The position numbers and the translations under genes are program-made. Below are positions 23,910 through 33,011 of a stretch of DNA of 33,808 bases, one piece after another. How positions within the stretch are numbered: the first letter of the stretch is position 1; each line of letters begins with the position of its first letter. The DNA is taken from NCBI GenBank assembly GCA_020350725.1, contig CP070719.1, forward strand, positions 455,788 through 489,595, read 5' to 3'. The DNA comes from a bacterium. GTDB taxonomy: Bacteria; BMS3Abin14. The notes under the pieces were generated by a model that ran no database searches, was not told the DNA's origin, and worked only from the letters and a program-made list of their open reading frames with translations.

Positions 23910-25807
23910 AGATCCCGGCCTCGATGAATTCACCCATTGTGATCGACAGCCCAGGGATGGAGGTCATCTTCTCTGGTAACGAGGCGGTTGCCAGGGCCTG
24001 CGTCGAGTCCGGTGTTGCCCTGGTTACGGGTTATCCGGGAACTCCCACCACACCTGTCATCGAGATCCTCCGAAAGGAAAAGACGGAGTTGAAGGCCCGG
24101 TGGGCCATTAACGAGAAGGTCGCCGTCGACATCGCCGCCGGCCACTCCTGGGCGGGCCTCAGGACCCTGGTGACCATGAAGATGTCGGGTCTCAACGTCG
24201 CGTCCGACACGGTTCTCTCCGTGGCCGCCTCGGGAACGGTGGGGGGCCTTGTGATCTACGTCGGAGACGACCCCAACGTCTATTACGGCATGGTCGAGCA
24301 GGACTCCAGATACTACGCTCTCCTCTCCTCAGCCCCCATGCTGGTCCCGGCCAATCCCCAGGAGATGAGGGATTTCACCAACTACGCCTTCGACCTCTCA
24401 GAGAGAATAGGCGGCCCGGTTTTCCTCCGGAGCACGACTGTCCTCTCCTACACCTATGGCAAGGTAACCCTCGGCGAGATCCGCAGGCTTCGGCAGAAGG
24501 GCCACTTTACCTTCGATGTCGACAAATATACAAAAGCCGGGTCCATCAGGTGCAAGAAACAGCATGAGGAGGCCCTGCACAGGGTCCGGGAGGCCGAGGA
24601 GCTCACCGAGGACCTCAACGTCATGTTCGAGGCGGGCAGCAAGGTCGGTGTCGTAGCGTCCTCCCTGGCCTGGGATTACCTGGAGGAGGTCCTCTTCAAG
24701 CACGATCTGGACCTGACCAGGCTGAAGGTATCGACGGCACATCCCGTACCCAGAGACAAGATCCGTCGCCTGCTCCGGACCGTCGAGAAGGTCCTCGTAC
24801 TCGAGGAGCTCGATCCGATCATCGAGAATGCGGTCAGGTCGGAGGTGTCGAGGGCGGAAAACCGTCCCGCGGTCTTCGGCAAGGACGACGGCCTGGTTTC
24901 CCGGGTGGGCGATCTGTCCCCGGATCTGGTTCGCCGGCACCTCTCGGCTGTGCTCGGAGAGGAGCTGGAACCCTGCCGGGGTATCGACCTCAGGGTGGAC
25001 ATCGAGGAGATGAAAGTGGGGCGTCTCCTCACCTTCTGCGCCGGCTGCCCCCACCGGAATTCTTACTACGCCCTCATTGAGGCCATGAAGGAACTGGGCC
25101 TCGATCCGACCCAGACTGTGGTCACCGGTGACATAGGCTGCACCATCCTGGGGATCAACGAGCCCTTCAACATCTGCTGGACAGAGGTTTCCATGGGAAA
25201 CAGTATCGGACTGGCCACCGGTTTCCTGGAGGCCGGTCTGAGGAAACCGGTGGTCGCCACCCTGGGTGACGGCACCTTTTACCATGCCGCCATACCAGCC
25301 ATTCTGGACGCTCTGGCCACGGCCCAGGATCTTCCCATCATCATTCTGGATAACAACTGGGCCGCCATGACGGGGTATCAGGAGACCCTGGGCACCAGGG
25401 ACGGCACCCAGATGCGGATCCCCATAGAGAAGGTGGTCCAGGGCATCGGTGTCCGATCGGTCGAAGTGGTCAACCCGTATCGTTACCGAAAATCAATCCG
25501 TGCCTTTAAAAAAATCCTGTCGGCGCCGGGCGTCAACGTGCTGATACTCAGGGCCCCGTGCGTCGCGCGGGAACCGAGGGCCTGGGACTGGTCCGTGCGG
25601 GTTAACCAGAAAAAATGTCCCGGTTTCGAGGGGTGCGAGAGAACCTGTATCGAGGCCCTGGCATGTCCGGCCCTGGTCAGGGAAGGGGACACGGTGAAGG
25701 TGGCTCAGGAGATCTGCATGAGCTGTGGCCTCTGTGTCCATTACTGTCCAGCTGACGCCGTGCGTGGAAACCTCCTTTGGGCAAAGAGGAGGAGAGTTGG
25801 AATATAA
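23906..25807 (+). CDS. iorA: Indolepyruvate-type ferredoxin oxidoreductase, alpha subunit
   Basis: Oxidatively decarboxylates a 2-oxo acid (aryl pyruvates in characterised members) to its acyl-CoA, reducing ferredoxin. In 633 residues it shows the pyrimidine-binding region TGYPGTPTTPVIEI (41-54) and INEKVAVDIAAGHSWAG, the thiamine-diphosphate motif GDG...NN (about 454-484), and a C-terminal ferredoxin domain. The last cluster is canonical (CMSCGLCVHYCP); the first has an unusual spacing, C-x5-C-x3-C-x5-CP. I take the GTG at 23906, coupled to the hydrolase stop; ATG 23924 is the alternative. It overlaps iorB. Together with the PaaK ligase it suggests use of aromatic or branched 2-oxo acids. 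Confidence 0.92.
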   Translation: MKIPASMNSPIVIDSPGMEVIFSGNEAVARACVESGVALVTGYPGTPTTPVIEILRKEKTELKARWAINEKVAVDIAAGHSWAGLRTLVTMKMSGLNVASDTVLSVAASGTVGGLVIYVGDDPNVYYGMVEQDSRYYALLSSAPMLVPANPQEMRDFTNYAFDLSERIGGPVFLRSTTVLSYTYGKVTLGEIRRLRQKGHFTFDVDKYTKAGSIRCKKQHEEALHRVREAEELTEDLNVMFEAGSKVGVVASSLAWDYLEEVLFKHDLDLTRLKVSTAHPVPRDKIRRLLRTVEKVLVLEELDPIIENAVRSEVSRAENRPAVFGKDDGLVSRVGDLSPDLVRRHLSAVLGEELEPCRGIDLRVDIEEMKVGRLLTFCAGCPHRNSYYALIEAMKELGLDPTQTVVTGDIGCTILGINEPFNICWTEVSMGNSIGLATGFLEAGLRKPVVATLGDGTFYHAAIPAILDALATAQDLPIIILDNNWAAMTGYQETLGTRDGTQMRIPIEKVVQGIGVRSVEVVNPYRYRKSIRAFKKILSAPGVNVLILRAPCVAREPRAWDWSVRVNQKKCPGFEGCERTCIEALACPALVREGDTVKVAQEICMSCGLCVHYCPADAVRGNLLWAKRRRVGI

Positions 25808-26390
25808 TATCGTCGCCGCCGGGGTCGGCGGGCAGGGGATCGTTCTCTTCTCGGAGATCCTCTCCAAGGCCATGCTCCTGGAGGGAATGAACGCCAGTTT
25901 CTACGTCCACTCGGGGCTCGCCCAGCTGGGCGGGTCCGTGCGAAGCCACATCCGGTCGGGGAACCGTATCTGTCCCAAGATCTCGGAGGGGTGTGCCGAT
26001 GTCATCCTCTCCCTGGAGATGGCCGAGATCCTCCACGCTGTCCCCTACCTGAAGATGGGAGGCACCGTTCTCATCAGCGAGGTGGTCCGCATGCCCTATC
26101 ACTCTGCCATGGAACCGTCAAGGTATCCCTCCAGAGAAGCCCTGGAGAGGCTGTTTGTCGATGGGGGCACGAGGGCCACCTTCGTTCCGGCCGACGGCAT
26201 CGCTCTGGGTGTGGGGCACATCCAGACAGTGAATGTCGTGATGCTCGGGGCCCTTGTCGCCAGTTCGGGTGTGGTGGAGACGGAAAGCCTGGTGACGATC
26301 CTCCGCAGCTGCATGGACAGGAACGCGGACATCAACGTTGAAGCCTTCTGGAAGGGTTACGAGTTCATCAAGGGCCGGGATTGGCAATAG
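25797..26390 (+). CDS. iorB: Indolepyruvate-type ferredoxin oxidoreductase, beta subunit
   Basis: Gamma-type domain subunit of the oxidoreductase, 197 residues, completing the enzyme with IorA. It begins EYNIVAAGVGGQGIVLFSEIL, the conserved family N-terminus, and carries the VHSGLAQLGGSVRSHIRSG motif. I place the start at TTG 25797, because the family sequence starts there and AGGAGG lies four bases upstream; an ATG 72 bases earlier sits inside the iorA ferredoxin domain and would add unrelated residues. The gene overlaps the iorA end by 11 bases, so the two are coupled. Confidence 0.9.
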   Translation: MEYNIVAAGVGGQGIVLFSEILSKAMLLEGMNASFYVHSGLAQLGGSVRSHIRSGNRICPKISEGCADVILSLEMAEILHAVPYLKMGGTVLISEVVRMPYHSAMEPSRYPSREALERLFVDGGTRATFVPADGIALGVGHIQTVNVVMLGALVASSGVVETESLVTILRSCMDRNADINVEAFWKGYEFIKGRDWQ

Positions 26391-26503
26391 GTTCGTTTCA
26401 AGGACAGGACCGGGTGCCGAGTCCATGGCACGTTGATTCTCGGAGCCGGCAGTGCATGCCCCGCCTGCACCACTTTTTAGGAAAGCCATCCCGTCTCCCG
26501 CCT

Positions 26504-26580
26504 CCAATCCCTAATCTCCAATCTCTCATCACAGATCTCGAATGTCCCATCTCTGATCTCTAATTCTCTGATCCCTGATT
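26504..26580. repeat. Array of eleven CTAATCT-type heptamers
   Basis: Eleven consecutive 7-base units in perfect register, consensus near CYRATCT (for example CCAATCT, CTGATCT, CTAATTC). It is the reverse complement of the family at 28997-29086; the two arrays face each other across the outer-membrane protein and carboxyltransferase genes. Confidence 0.85.
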
Positions 26581-26588
26581 TTCCCCCG

Positions 26589-26617
26589 TTCACCCTTCTC
26601 TGTATTGACGTTATAAT
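26589..26617 (+). promoter_or_regulatory. Candidate sigma-70 promoter of the outer-membrane protein gene
   Basis: TTCACC (26589-26594) and a perfect TATAAT (26612-26617) are 17 bases apart. It follows the heptamer array and lies 54 bases before the start codon. Confidence 0.55.
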
Positions 26618-26670
26618 GTAACCAGTCAGTTGGATCGATCCTTTCCCCGATGCTCCGCAGGAGGAATGTC

Positions 26671-27237
26671 ATGAGAAAGCCAGCCTCTGTCCTTCCCTTT
26701 TCCCTCGTCATCGCCCTCTTGTCCTGCACCGTCGTTCTGTTCACCTGCCCCCGGGCCTACGGCAACTGGTTCCTGGGCGGAGGCCTGGAACACGTTGCAC
26801 TGGAAGACGATCTCGATGACTTCGAGTCCGCCGTCGGTTTCACTCTGGCCAGCGGATTCAGGGTCACGCCCTCTTTTGCCCTGGACTTCACCCTGACGGT
26901 GAGCAGCCACGACGAGGATGTCTTCGGCATTGAGGGGGACTATTCCAGGCTGGACGTCGGGGCGAAGTTCATCTTCGCCGAAGCGGCTCCCGTTCAGCCC
27001 TTTGCCGTACTGGGTATCAGCAGCCACTACCTCGACCTGCAGTTCTTCGATGACATCGACGGGGCAGGGCTGTTCCTGGGGGCCGGCTTCGAGGGATTCC
27101 TCAACCCGGCGAGCTCCGTGGGGTTTGTCGTGAAGAACCACTGGTGGGACGGTGAGGACGTCTTCGCGGGCGGTGACTACGACGTCCAGACGCAGTCCAT
27201 CAGCGTGTACTTTCATTACTATTTTATGGGGTTCTAG
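26671..27237 (+). CDS. Small outer-membrane beta-barrel protein
   Basis: A 188-residue exported protein. The N-terminus has basic residues, a hydrophobic core (about 8-25) and a likely signal-peptidase cut after RAYG. The mature part alternates strand-forming segments such as FRVTPSFALDFTLTVSSHDE, YSRLDVGAKFIFAE and IDGAGLFLGAGFEGFL, and ends YFHYYFMGF with terminal Phe, as in OmpW/OmpA-like barrels of about eight strands. AGGAGG lies six bases before ATG 26671; an ATG 21 bases upstream is less likely. It has its own promoter and probably no link to the carboxylase genes that follow. Confidence 0.82.
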   Translation: MRKPASVLPFSLVIALLSCTVVLFTCPRAYGNWFLGGGLEHVALEDDLDDFESAVGFTLASGFRVTPSFALDFTLTVSSHDEDVFGIEGDYSRLDVGAKFIFAEAAPVQPFAVLGISSHYLDLQFFDDIDGAGLFLGAGFEGFLNPASSVGFVVKNHWWDGEDVFAGGDYDVQTQSISVYFHYYFMGF

Positions 27238-27438
27238 GAAAAAGAGCCTCAGGGCAGAAACGCGATAGTGCATGAATGGCCACGTGCTGAAGCCCGTCGG
27301 TGGGCCGGGTGCGCTCGTGAAAGGATGATCGAAACCTCTTCCCGTATTGCCGAGCCGTCCCCCATTCTGTATACTTCCCTTTCCCCATTTGCTATGTGAA
27401 TAACATTTCCTCAACTGAATTGAAGTGGAGGTCGACCC

Positions 27439-28989
27439 ATGTCCCTTGAAGAGAAATTCCAGGAGCTGGAAAAGCGCAACAAGGAGGCTGAGCTCGGGGG
27501 AGGAGAGGAGCGCATCGCCAAGCAGCACGAGGCGGGCAAGCTCACTGCCCGTGAGAGGATCGTCCTCTTCCTCGACGAGGGCAGCTTCGTGGAGATGGAC
27601 AAGTTCGTCACACACCGCTGTCTCGATTTCGGCATGGACAAACAGAAGATCCCCGGGGACGGGGTGATCACGGGCTACGGGACCGTTAACGGGCGCAGGG
27701 TCTACGTCTTCGCCCAGGACTTCACCGTGTTCGGAGGCTCGCTGAGCGGCGCGTACGCTGAGAAGGTGGTCAAGGTCATGGACCTGGCCATGAAACACGG
27801 ACTGCCCATCGTCTGCTTCAACGATTCGGGGGGCGCGAGGATACAGGAGGGCGTTGTCAGCCTGGGCGGATACGCCGACATCTTCCTGAGAAACACGCTG
27901 GCCTCCGGGGTTGTTCCCCAGATCTCACTTATCATGGGACCCTGCGCCGGTGGCGCGGTCTACAGTCCGGCCATAACCGACTTCATTATCATGGTGAAGA
28001 AAACCAGCTACATGTTCATCACCGGTCCGGAGGTCATCAAGGCCGTGACCCACGAGGAGGTGACCAAAGAGGAACTTGGCGGAGCGTTGACCCACGCGAC
28101 GAAGAGCGGCGTCTGTCACCTGGCAGCCGAAGACGAGAAATCGGCACTGGGCCTGGTCAGGGAACTTCTCTCCTTCATACCGTCCAACAACGCAGAGGAT
28201 CCTCCCTATACCCCTTCCGAGGACGATCCCCTGCGGGAGGACGAATCTCTCAACGATGTCGTACCCGACGATCCCAACAGGCCCTACGATATCAAGCAGA
28301 TCATCACCACCATCGCTGACGATCAATATTTCTTCGAGATCCAGGAACACTACGCGCCCAATATCGTCATCGGTTTCATGCGCCTCGGCGGGCACTCGGT
28401 GGGTGTGGTGGCCAACCAGCCGGCCCACCTGGCGGGCTGTCTGGACATCGACGCATCGATAAAGGGTGCGCGGTTCGTCCGCTTCTGCGACGCCTTCAAC
28501 ATCCCCCTCATCGTCCTCGAGGATGTGCCGGGTTTTCTCCCCGGCCTGGACCAGGAGTTCGGAGGCATCATCACCCACGGGGCCAAGCTCCTGTACGCAT
28601 TCTGCGAGGCCACCGTCCCCAAGCTCACGGTCATCACTCGGAAAGCCTACGGGGGAGCCTACTGCGTCATGAACTCCAAACATATCCGGGCGGACTTCAA
28701 TTTCGCCTACCCGACGGCCGAGATCGCCGTCATGGGGCCGGACGGAGCCGTCAACATCATCTTCCGGAACGAACTGAAGAAGGCGGACGATCCGGTGGCC
28801 CGCAAGAATGAGCTGGTAAGCGATTTCAGGCGTACTTTCGCCAATCCCTACAAGGCAGCGGAACTCGGATATATTGACGAGGTGATCCTGCCTCAGCAGA
28901 CGAGGTCGAGGTTGATCCAGGCGCTCCAGATGGCCCTGACCAAGAGGGACGAGAATCCGCCGCGGAAGCACGGGAATATTCCGCTGTAA
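27439..28989 (+). CDS. pccB: Acyl-CoA (propionyl-CoA) carboxylase, carboxyltransferase subunit
   Basis: Transfers CO2 from carboxybiotin to an acyl-CoA, most likely propionyl-CoA given the neighbouring mutase and epimerase. In 516 residues it has the N-terminal half with [12 protein letters not shown] (127-138) and [10 protein letters not shown] (169-178), and the C-terminal half with [14 protein letters not shown] (361-374) and [15 protein letters not shown] (401-415). The GGAY-x-VM position, often Asp in propionyl-CoA carboxylases and tied to substrate choice, is Cys409 here. GGAGG lies seven bases before the ATG. It is 195 bases upstream of the biotin carboxylase gene. Confidence 0.9.
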   Translation: MSLEEKFQELEKRNKEAELGGGEERIAKQHEAGKLTARERIVLFLDEGSFVEMDKFVTHRCLDFGMDKQKIPGDGVITGYGTVNGRRVYVFAQDFTVFGGSLSGAYAEKVVKVMDLAMKHGLPIVCFNDSGGARIQEGVVSLGGYADIFLRNTLASGVVPQISLIMGPCAGGAVYSPAITDFIIMVKKTSYMFITGPEVIKAVTHEEVTKEELGGALTHATKSGVCHLAAEDEKSALGLVRELLSFIPSNNAEDPPYTPSEDDPLREDESLNDVVPDDPNRPYDIKQIITTIADDQYFFEIQEHYAPNIVIGFMRLGGHSVGVVANQPAHLAGCLDIDASIKGARFVRFCDAFNIPLIVLEDVPGFLPGLDQEFGGIITHGAKLLYAFCEATVPKLTVITRKAYGGAYCVMNSKHIRADFNFAYPTAEIAVMGPDGAVNIIFRNELKKADDPVARKNELVSDFRRTFANPYKAAELGYIDEVILPQQTRSRLIQALQMALTKRDENPPRKHGNIPL

Positions 28990-28996
28990 GGCAGGA

Positions 28997-29159
28997 ATTA
29001 GAGATTAGATCATCAGAAATCAGAGCATTAGAGATCAGAGCATTAGAGCATTAGAGATCAGAGCATTAGAGATTAGAGCATTGGAACAGTAGTATGATAG
29101 TTGATGCCGCAATTGTCCGATTTCCAATCATCTGATCTCTAATGATCCAATGTTCCAAT
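28997..29159. repeat. ATTAGAG / CATTAGAG repeat array with a facing copy
   Basis: 28997-29086 holds about twelve mixed 7- and 8-base units (ATTAGAG, ATCAGAG, CATTAGAG). Reverse-complement units (TGATCTCTAATGATC and neighbours) lie at 29124-29159. Together they fill the spacer between the carboxyltransferase and biotin carboxylase genes, and the transcript could fold into a long imperfect stem. Confidence 0.85.
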
Positions 29160-29184
29160 TTCCCAGGTAGAGGAGATCAACTCC

Positions 29185-30684
29185 ATGTTCAAGAAAGTCC
29201 TCATAGCCAACCGGGGCGAGATCGCCGTCCGGCTCATCCGCGCCTGCCGGGAGCTGGATCTCCCCGCCGTGGCCATCTATTCCGAGGCGGATCGAAACGC
29301 ACTCCATGTCAAATGCGCCGATGAGGCGTACTGCGTCGGTCCTCCGCCTTCTGCTGAGAGCTACCTCGTCATGGACCGGATCATAGAGACGGCAAGGAAG
29401 TCGGGCGCCGATGCCATCCACCCGGGCTACGGCTTCCTGGCGGAGAATCCCGTCTTCGCCAAGATGTGCGAGGACAACGGCATCACGTTCATCGGTCCGT
29501 CACCCTCAGCCATCGAGATGATGGGGCACAAGACGGTGGCCCGTGAGACCATGGAGAAGGCTGGAGTTCCGGTGGTCCCCGGAACGGAGCTCCTTGACGA
29601 CGATGCGGAGCTCACGCGACAGGCCATCGCCATCGGTTTCCCCGTTATGGTCAAAGCCGCCGCCGGAGGGGGCGGCAAGGGTATGCGCATCGTGAGTAAG
29701 AAGAAGGATATTGAGGGGGCCATCAGGGCTGCCCGCTCCGAGGCGAAGTCCTCCTTCGGCGACGATTCCGTCTATGTGGAGAAATACGTTGAGGAGCCCA
29801 GGCACATCGAATTCCAGGTCCTCGCCGACAGGCACGGCAATGTCGTCCATCTCTTCGAGAGGGAGTGTTCCATCCAGAGGAGGCATCAGAAGGTGATCGA
29901 GGAGGCCCCGTCGCTGGCCCTCTCCGAAGACCTCCGTTCCCGCATGGGGAAGGCGGCGGTAGAAGCCGCCAGGGCCGCCGGATACTGGAGTGCCGGCACC
30001 GTCGAGTTCCTGGTGGATAAGCACAGGAACTTCTATTTCCTGGAGATGAACACGCGCCTGCAGGTGGAGCATCCGGTGACCGAACTGATCACGGGCGTCG
30101 ACATCGCCAAGGAGATGTTCCGGATCGCCTCGGGAGAGAAGCTGTCCATCGAGCAGGAGGACGTCTCGATGAACGGATGGGCCCTCGAGTGCCGGATCTA
30201 CGCGGAGGATCCCTACAACAACTTCCTTCCCTCACCGGGTGTCATACAGACGCTCAGGGTCCCCAGCGGCCCGGGTGTACGGGACGACTCGGGGGTCTAC
30301 GCCGGGTACGAGGTTCCCATGCACTACGACCCCATGATCTCGAAGCTGTGCACATGGGGGCGGTCGAGGGAGGAGGCGGTGGACAGGATGAAACGGGCCC
30401 TGGGTGAATACGTCATCAAGGGCATCAAGACCACCATACCCTTTCACCTTAAGGTGATGAACAACCAGCATTTCCTGGACGGCGACATCACCACGGGCTT
30501 TATCGGCGAAAAGTTCGTCCTCGAACCCGGCGAGAAGAGCGAGCAGCTCAGGGACGTGGCCCTGGTGGCCGCGGCCCTGCAGATGGGCAGGCGCAAGCGG
30601 GAGGTGGTCGCGGCCTCGGGTCCCGTCGGGGGCGGCGGGGACGCCTGGAGGATGATGGGCAGGAGGTCGAGATGGGGTTTGTAG
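29185..30684 (+). CDS. accC: Biotin carboxylase subunit of the acyl-CoA carboxylase
   Basis: Carboxylates biotin with ATP and bicarbonate. The 499-residue protein is free-standing, unlike the long PccA chains that end with a biotin domain. It shows the N-terminal [19 protein letters not shown], the ATP-grasp glycine loop AGGGGKG (160-166), [13 protein letters not shown] (225-237) and the catalytic [14 protein letters not shown] (287-300). The last 40 residues are low in conservation and rich in Gly/Arg. GAGGAG precedes the ATG. The biotin-carrier gene overlaps its end by 13 bases, so the two are translationally coupled. Confidence 0.93.
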   Translation: MFKKVLIANRGEIAVRLIRACRELDLPAVAIYSEADRNALHVKCADEAYCVGPPPSAESYLVMDRIIETARKSGADAIHPGYGFLAENPVFAKMCEDNGITFIGPSPSAIEMMGHKTVARETMEKAGVPVVPGTELLDDDAELTRQAIAIGFPVMVKAAAGGGGKGMRIVSKKKDIEGAIRAARSEAKSSFGDDSVYVEKYVEEPRHIEFQVLADRHGNVVHLFERECSIQRRHQKVIEEAPSLALSEDLRSRMGKAAVEAARAAGYWSAGTVEFLVDKHRNFYFLEMNTRLQVEHPVTELITGVDIAKEMFRIASGEKLSIEQEDVSMNGWALECRIYAEDPYNNFLPSPGVIQTLRVPSGPGVRDDSGVYAGYEVPMHYDPMISKLCTWGRSREEAVDRMKRALGEYVIKGIKTTIPFHLKVMNNQHFLDGDITTGFIGEKFVLEPGEKSEQLRDVALVAAALQMGRRKREVVAASGPVGGGGDAWRMMGRRSRWGL

Positions 30685-31172
30685 CGATCATTGACGGGCA
30701 GAAGATACCGGTCGGCGTCACCACTGACAGTGAGGGCAGGACAGTCGTCACGGTGGAAGACCGGGAATACGTGGTGGATTCGAGGTGGACCCAGATGGAT
30801 CTCCTCTCCCTTCTCATCGACGGCCAATCCTATCAGGTGGACATCCACAGCGAGAAGGATTGCCACCGGGTGCTGATCGAGGGGGAGCATTTCGACTTCG
30901 AGCTCTTCGACGAACGCAAGACTCTTCTGAAAAGCGCCGCCGGGCTGGGCGCAGAAGGTGTTCAGGAGATCAAGACCTCCATGCCGGGAAAGATCGTCAA
31001 GATCCTGGTCAGCGAGGGAGATGAGGTCCAGCAGGGAGACGGTCTCGTTATCGTCGAGGCCATGAAGATGGAGAACGAGATGAAATCCCCCAAAGCCGGT
31101 GTGGTCAAGAGGGTGGGGATCAAGGAAGGGGAGGCGGTCGAGTCGGGTGCTGTGCTGGTCGTTGTCGAATAA
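30672..31172 (+). CDS. Biotin carboxyl carrier protein
   Basis: A 166-residue carrier whose C-terminal lipoyl/biotinyl domain (about 97-166) contains the biotinylation motif EAMKMENEM with Lys132 as the modified residue, and VRV..GD-type hairpins ([20 protein letters not shown]). The N-terminal ~90 residues ([14 protein letters not shown]...) resemble the linker/BT-type region found between the carboxylase and biotin domains of PccA chains, so this gene may be the split-off C-terminal half of such a chain. AGGAGG lies five bases before the ATG, and the gene starts inside the biotin carboxylase gene. Confidence 0.92.
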   Translation: MGFVAIIDGQKIPVGVTTDSEGRTVVTVEDREYVVDSRWTQMDLLSLLIDGQSYQVDIHSEKDCHRVLIEGEHFDFELFDERKTLLKSAAGLGAEGVQEIKTSMPGKIVKILVSEGDEVQQGDGLVIVEAMKMENEMKSPKAGVVKRVGIKEGEAVESGAVLVVVE

Positions 31173-31195
31173 TGCGCCTGCTTCAATCAGTATGC

Positions 31196-31266
31196 GTGTA
31201 ACGGTGTGTCGGAGTGACGGTGTGGGGAGCATCTCTCCGGCACCCCGATACCCGGATACCCCGATA
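31196..31266. repeat. Octamer arrays before the mutase gene
   Basis: 31196-31227 holds four units (GTGTAACG, GTGTGTCG, GAGTGACG, GTGTGGGG in order). 31243-31266 holds three units of CCCCGATA type. The second arm shares the core CGATAC with the array at 11196-11298. The arms are imperfect inverted copies. Confidence 0.75.
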
Positions 31267-31280
31267 CGGGATCAAATGCG

Positions 31281-32939
31281 ATGACCGAGGATACCAAGAA
31301 AGAGGTCTCCCGCTGGATCAGAGAAACCTATGATCCGGCGATTGAGAAGCGTCCCGAGCGTAAGGGGGAATTCACCACCATCTCAGGTGCCGCGGTTCGC
31401 CCGCTCTACACGCCCCTGGACCTGGAGAGTTCCGGTTACCTGGAAAGCCTCGGTTTTCCTGGCGAGTACCCCTTCACGAGGGGAGTCAGGCCCACCATGT
31501 ACCGGGGGCAGTTCTGGACCATGCGCCAGTACGCCGGGTTCGGCACCGCCGAGGAATCCAATCGGCGTTACCGGTACCTGCTCGACCAGGGACAGACGGG
31601 ACTGTCGGTGGCCTTCGACCTTCCCACACAGATGGGATACGATTCGGACCACCCCATGTCCCTGGGTGAGGTGGGCCGCGTCGGTGTGGCCATCGATTCC
31701 CTGGAGGACATGGAAACGCTGTTCTCGGCCATCCCCCTGGAAAAGGTCAGCACCTCCATGACCATCAACTCCACTGCCGCCACCCTCCTGTCACTCTATG
31801 CCGAGGTCGGCGCCCTCCAGGGAGCGGGTGCGGATAAGCTCCGGGGAACCATACAGAACGACGTCCTCAAGGAATACATCGCCAGGGGAACCTACATCTA
31901 TCCTCCGGCACCGTCCATGCGGCTGATCACGGATATCTTCGCGTATTGCAGCGAGAGCATGCCCCTGTTCAACACCATCTCCATCAGCGGCTACCACATG
32001 CGGGAGGCGGGAGCCACCGCGGCCCAGGAGGTGGCTTTCACCCTCGCCGACGGCATCGCCTACGTCCAGGCCGCGGTGGATGCAGGCATGGACGTTGACC
32101 GGTTCGCCTCCAGACTCTCCTTTTTCTTCAATGTCCACAATGATTTCCTCGAGGAGGTGGCCAAGTTCAGGGCCGCCCGGCGCCTTTGGGCCGGCATCAT
32201 GAGGAACCGGTTCCGGGCCAAGGACCCGACCTCGTGGATGCTTCGATTCCATACCCAGACGGCGGGGTGCTCCCTGACCGCCCAGCAGCCGGAGAACAAT
32301 GTCGTCCGGGTGGCTCTCCAGGCCCTGGCGGCCGTTTTGGGCGGCACCCAGTCCCTGCACACAAACTCCAGGGACGAGGCTCTGGCCCTCCCCACCGAGG
32401 ATTCGGTACGGATCGCCCTCAGGACCCAGCAGATCATCGCCCACGAGAGCGGTGTGGGGAGCACAGTCGACCCCCTCGGCGGATCCTACGCCGTCGAATC
32501 GATGACGGACCGCATCGAGAGCGAGGCCGGGGAATACATCCGGAGGATCGACGGGATGGGGGGGGCGGTGAAGGCCATCGAGATGGGGTTTCAGGCCGGG
32601 GAGATCGAGGAATCGGCCTACCGGTACCAGATGGAAGTGGAGGCCGAAGAACGCATCGTCGTCGGCGTGAATGCTTTTACCGTGGACGAGAAGGAGTTCG
32701 CCGGCGACCTCCTGAAGGTGGATCCAGAAGTGGAGCGGTCGCAGGTCCAGAGGCTCGTGGCCCTGAGGACAAGGAGGAACCAGGCGGCCGTCGACAGCGC
32801 CTTGAGAGCCCTTACGGATGCCGCCCGTGATGACGCCAACCTGATGCCGTTGATCCGGGAGGCCGTTCGCGTCTACACCACACTGGGGGAGATCAGCGAT
32901 GCGCTGCGGGAGGTATTTGGCACCCACGACCCCCATTGA
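31281..32939 (+). CDS. mcmA1: Methylmalonyl-CoA mutase, catalytic large subunit
   Basis: Rearranges (R)-methylmalonyl-CoA to succinyl-CoA with adenosylcobalamin. The 552-residue chain is the TIM-barrel part only; the B12 domain is the separate gene at 10049. Substrate-contact residues of methylmalonyl-CoA mutase can be matched: Tyr84 (RQYAGF), Thr190 and Gln192 (TIQND), Arg202 (YIARGTYI) and His239 (SGYHM). The Tyr/Arg pair argues against isobutyryl-CoA mutase (Phe/Gln) and 2-hydroxyisobutyryl-CoA mutase (Ile/Gln). No Shine-Dalgarno site is evident before the ATG, where an octamer array ends 14 bases upstream. The epimerase follows directly. Confidence 0.95.
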   Translation: MTEDTKKEVSRWIRETYDPAIEKRPERKGEFTTISGAAVRPLYTPLDLESSGYLESLGFPGEYPFTRGVRPTMYRGQFWTMRQYAGFGTAEESNRRYRYLLDQGQTGLSVAFDLPTQMGYDSDHPMSLGEVGRVGVAIDSLEDMETLFSAIPLEKVSTSMTINSTAATLLSLYAEVGALQGAGADKLRGTIQNDVLKEYIARGTYIYPPAPSMRLITDIFAYCSESMPLFNTISISGYHMREAGATAAQEVAFTLADGIAYVQAAVDAGMDVDRFASRLSFFFNVHNDFLEEVAKFRAARRLWAGIMRNRFRAKDPTSWMLRFHTQTAGCSLTAQQPENNVVRVALQALAAVLGGTQSLHTNSRDEALALPTEDSVRIALRTQQIIAHESGVGSTVDPLGGSYAVESMTDRIESEAGEYIRRIDGMGGAVKAIEMGFQAGEIEESAYRYQMEVEAEERIVVGVNAFTVDEKEFAGDLLKVDPEVERSQVQRLVALRTRRNQAAVDSALRALTDAARDDANLMPLIREAVRVYTTLGEISDALREVFGTHDPH

Positions 32940-33011
32940 ACCGGATGCGGGTACTTGGTGAATGGGTGTTCCTCCGTGTCTCCGGGTTCCCTGTCCTGAT
33001 CTGGTGAGAAC

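Noticed and set aside
25725-25796. Upstream ATG start for iorB
   Set aside because: The added residues match no family sequence and lie in the iorA ferredoxin domain; TTG 25797 gives the family N-terminus and has a ribosome site.
28997-29086. Repeat array as a possible CRISPR
   Set aside because: Units are only 7-8 bases, back to back, without unique spacers, and no cas genes are present.
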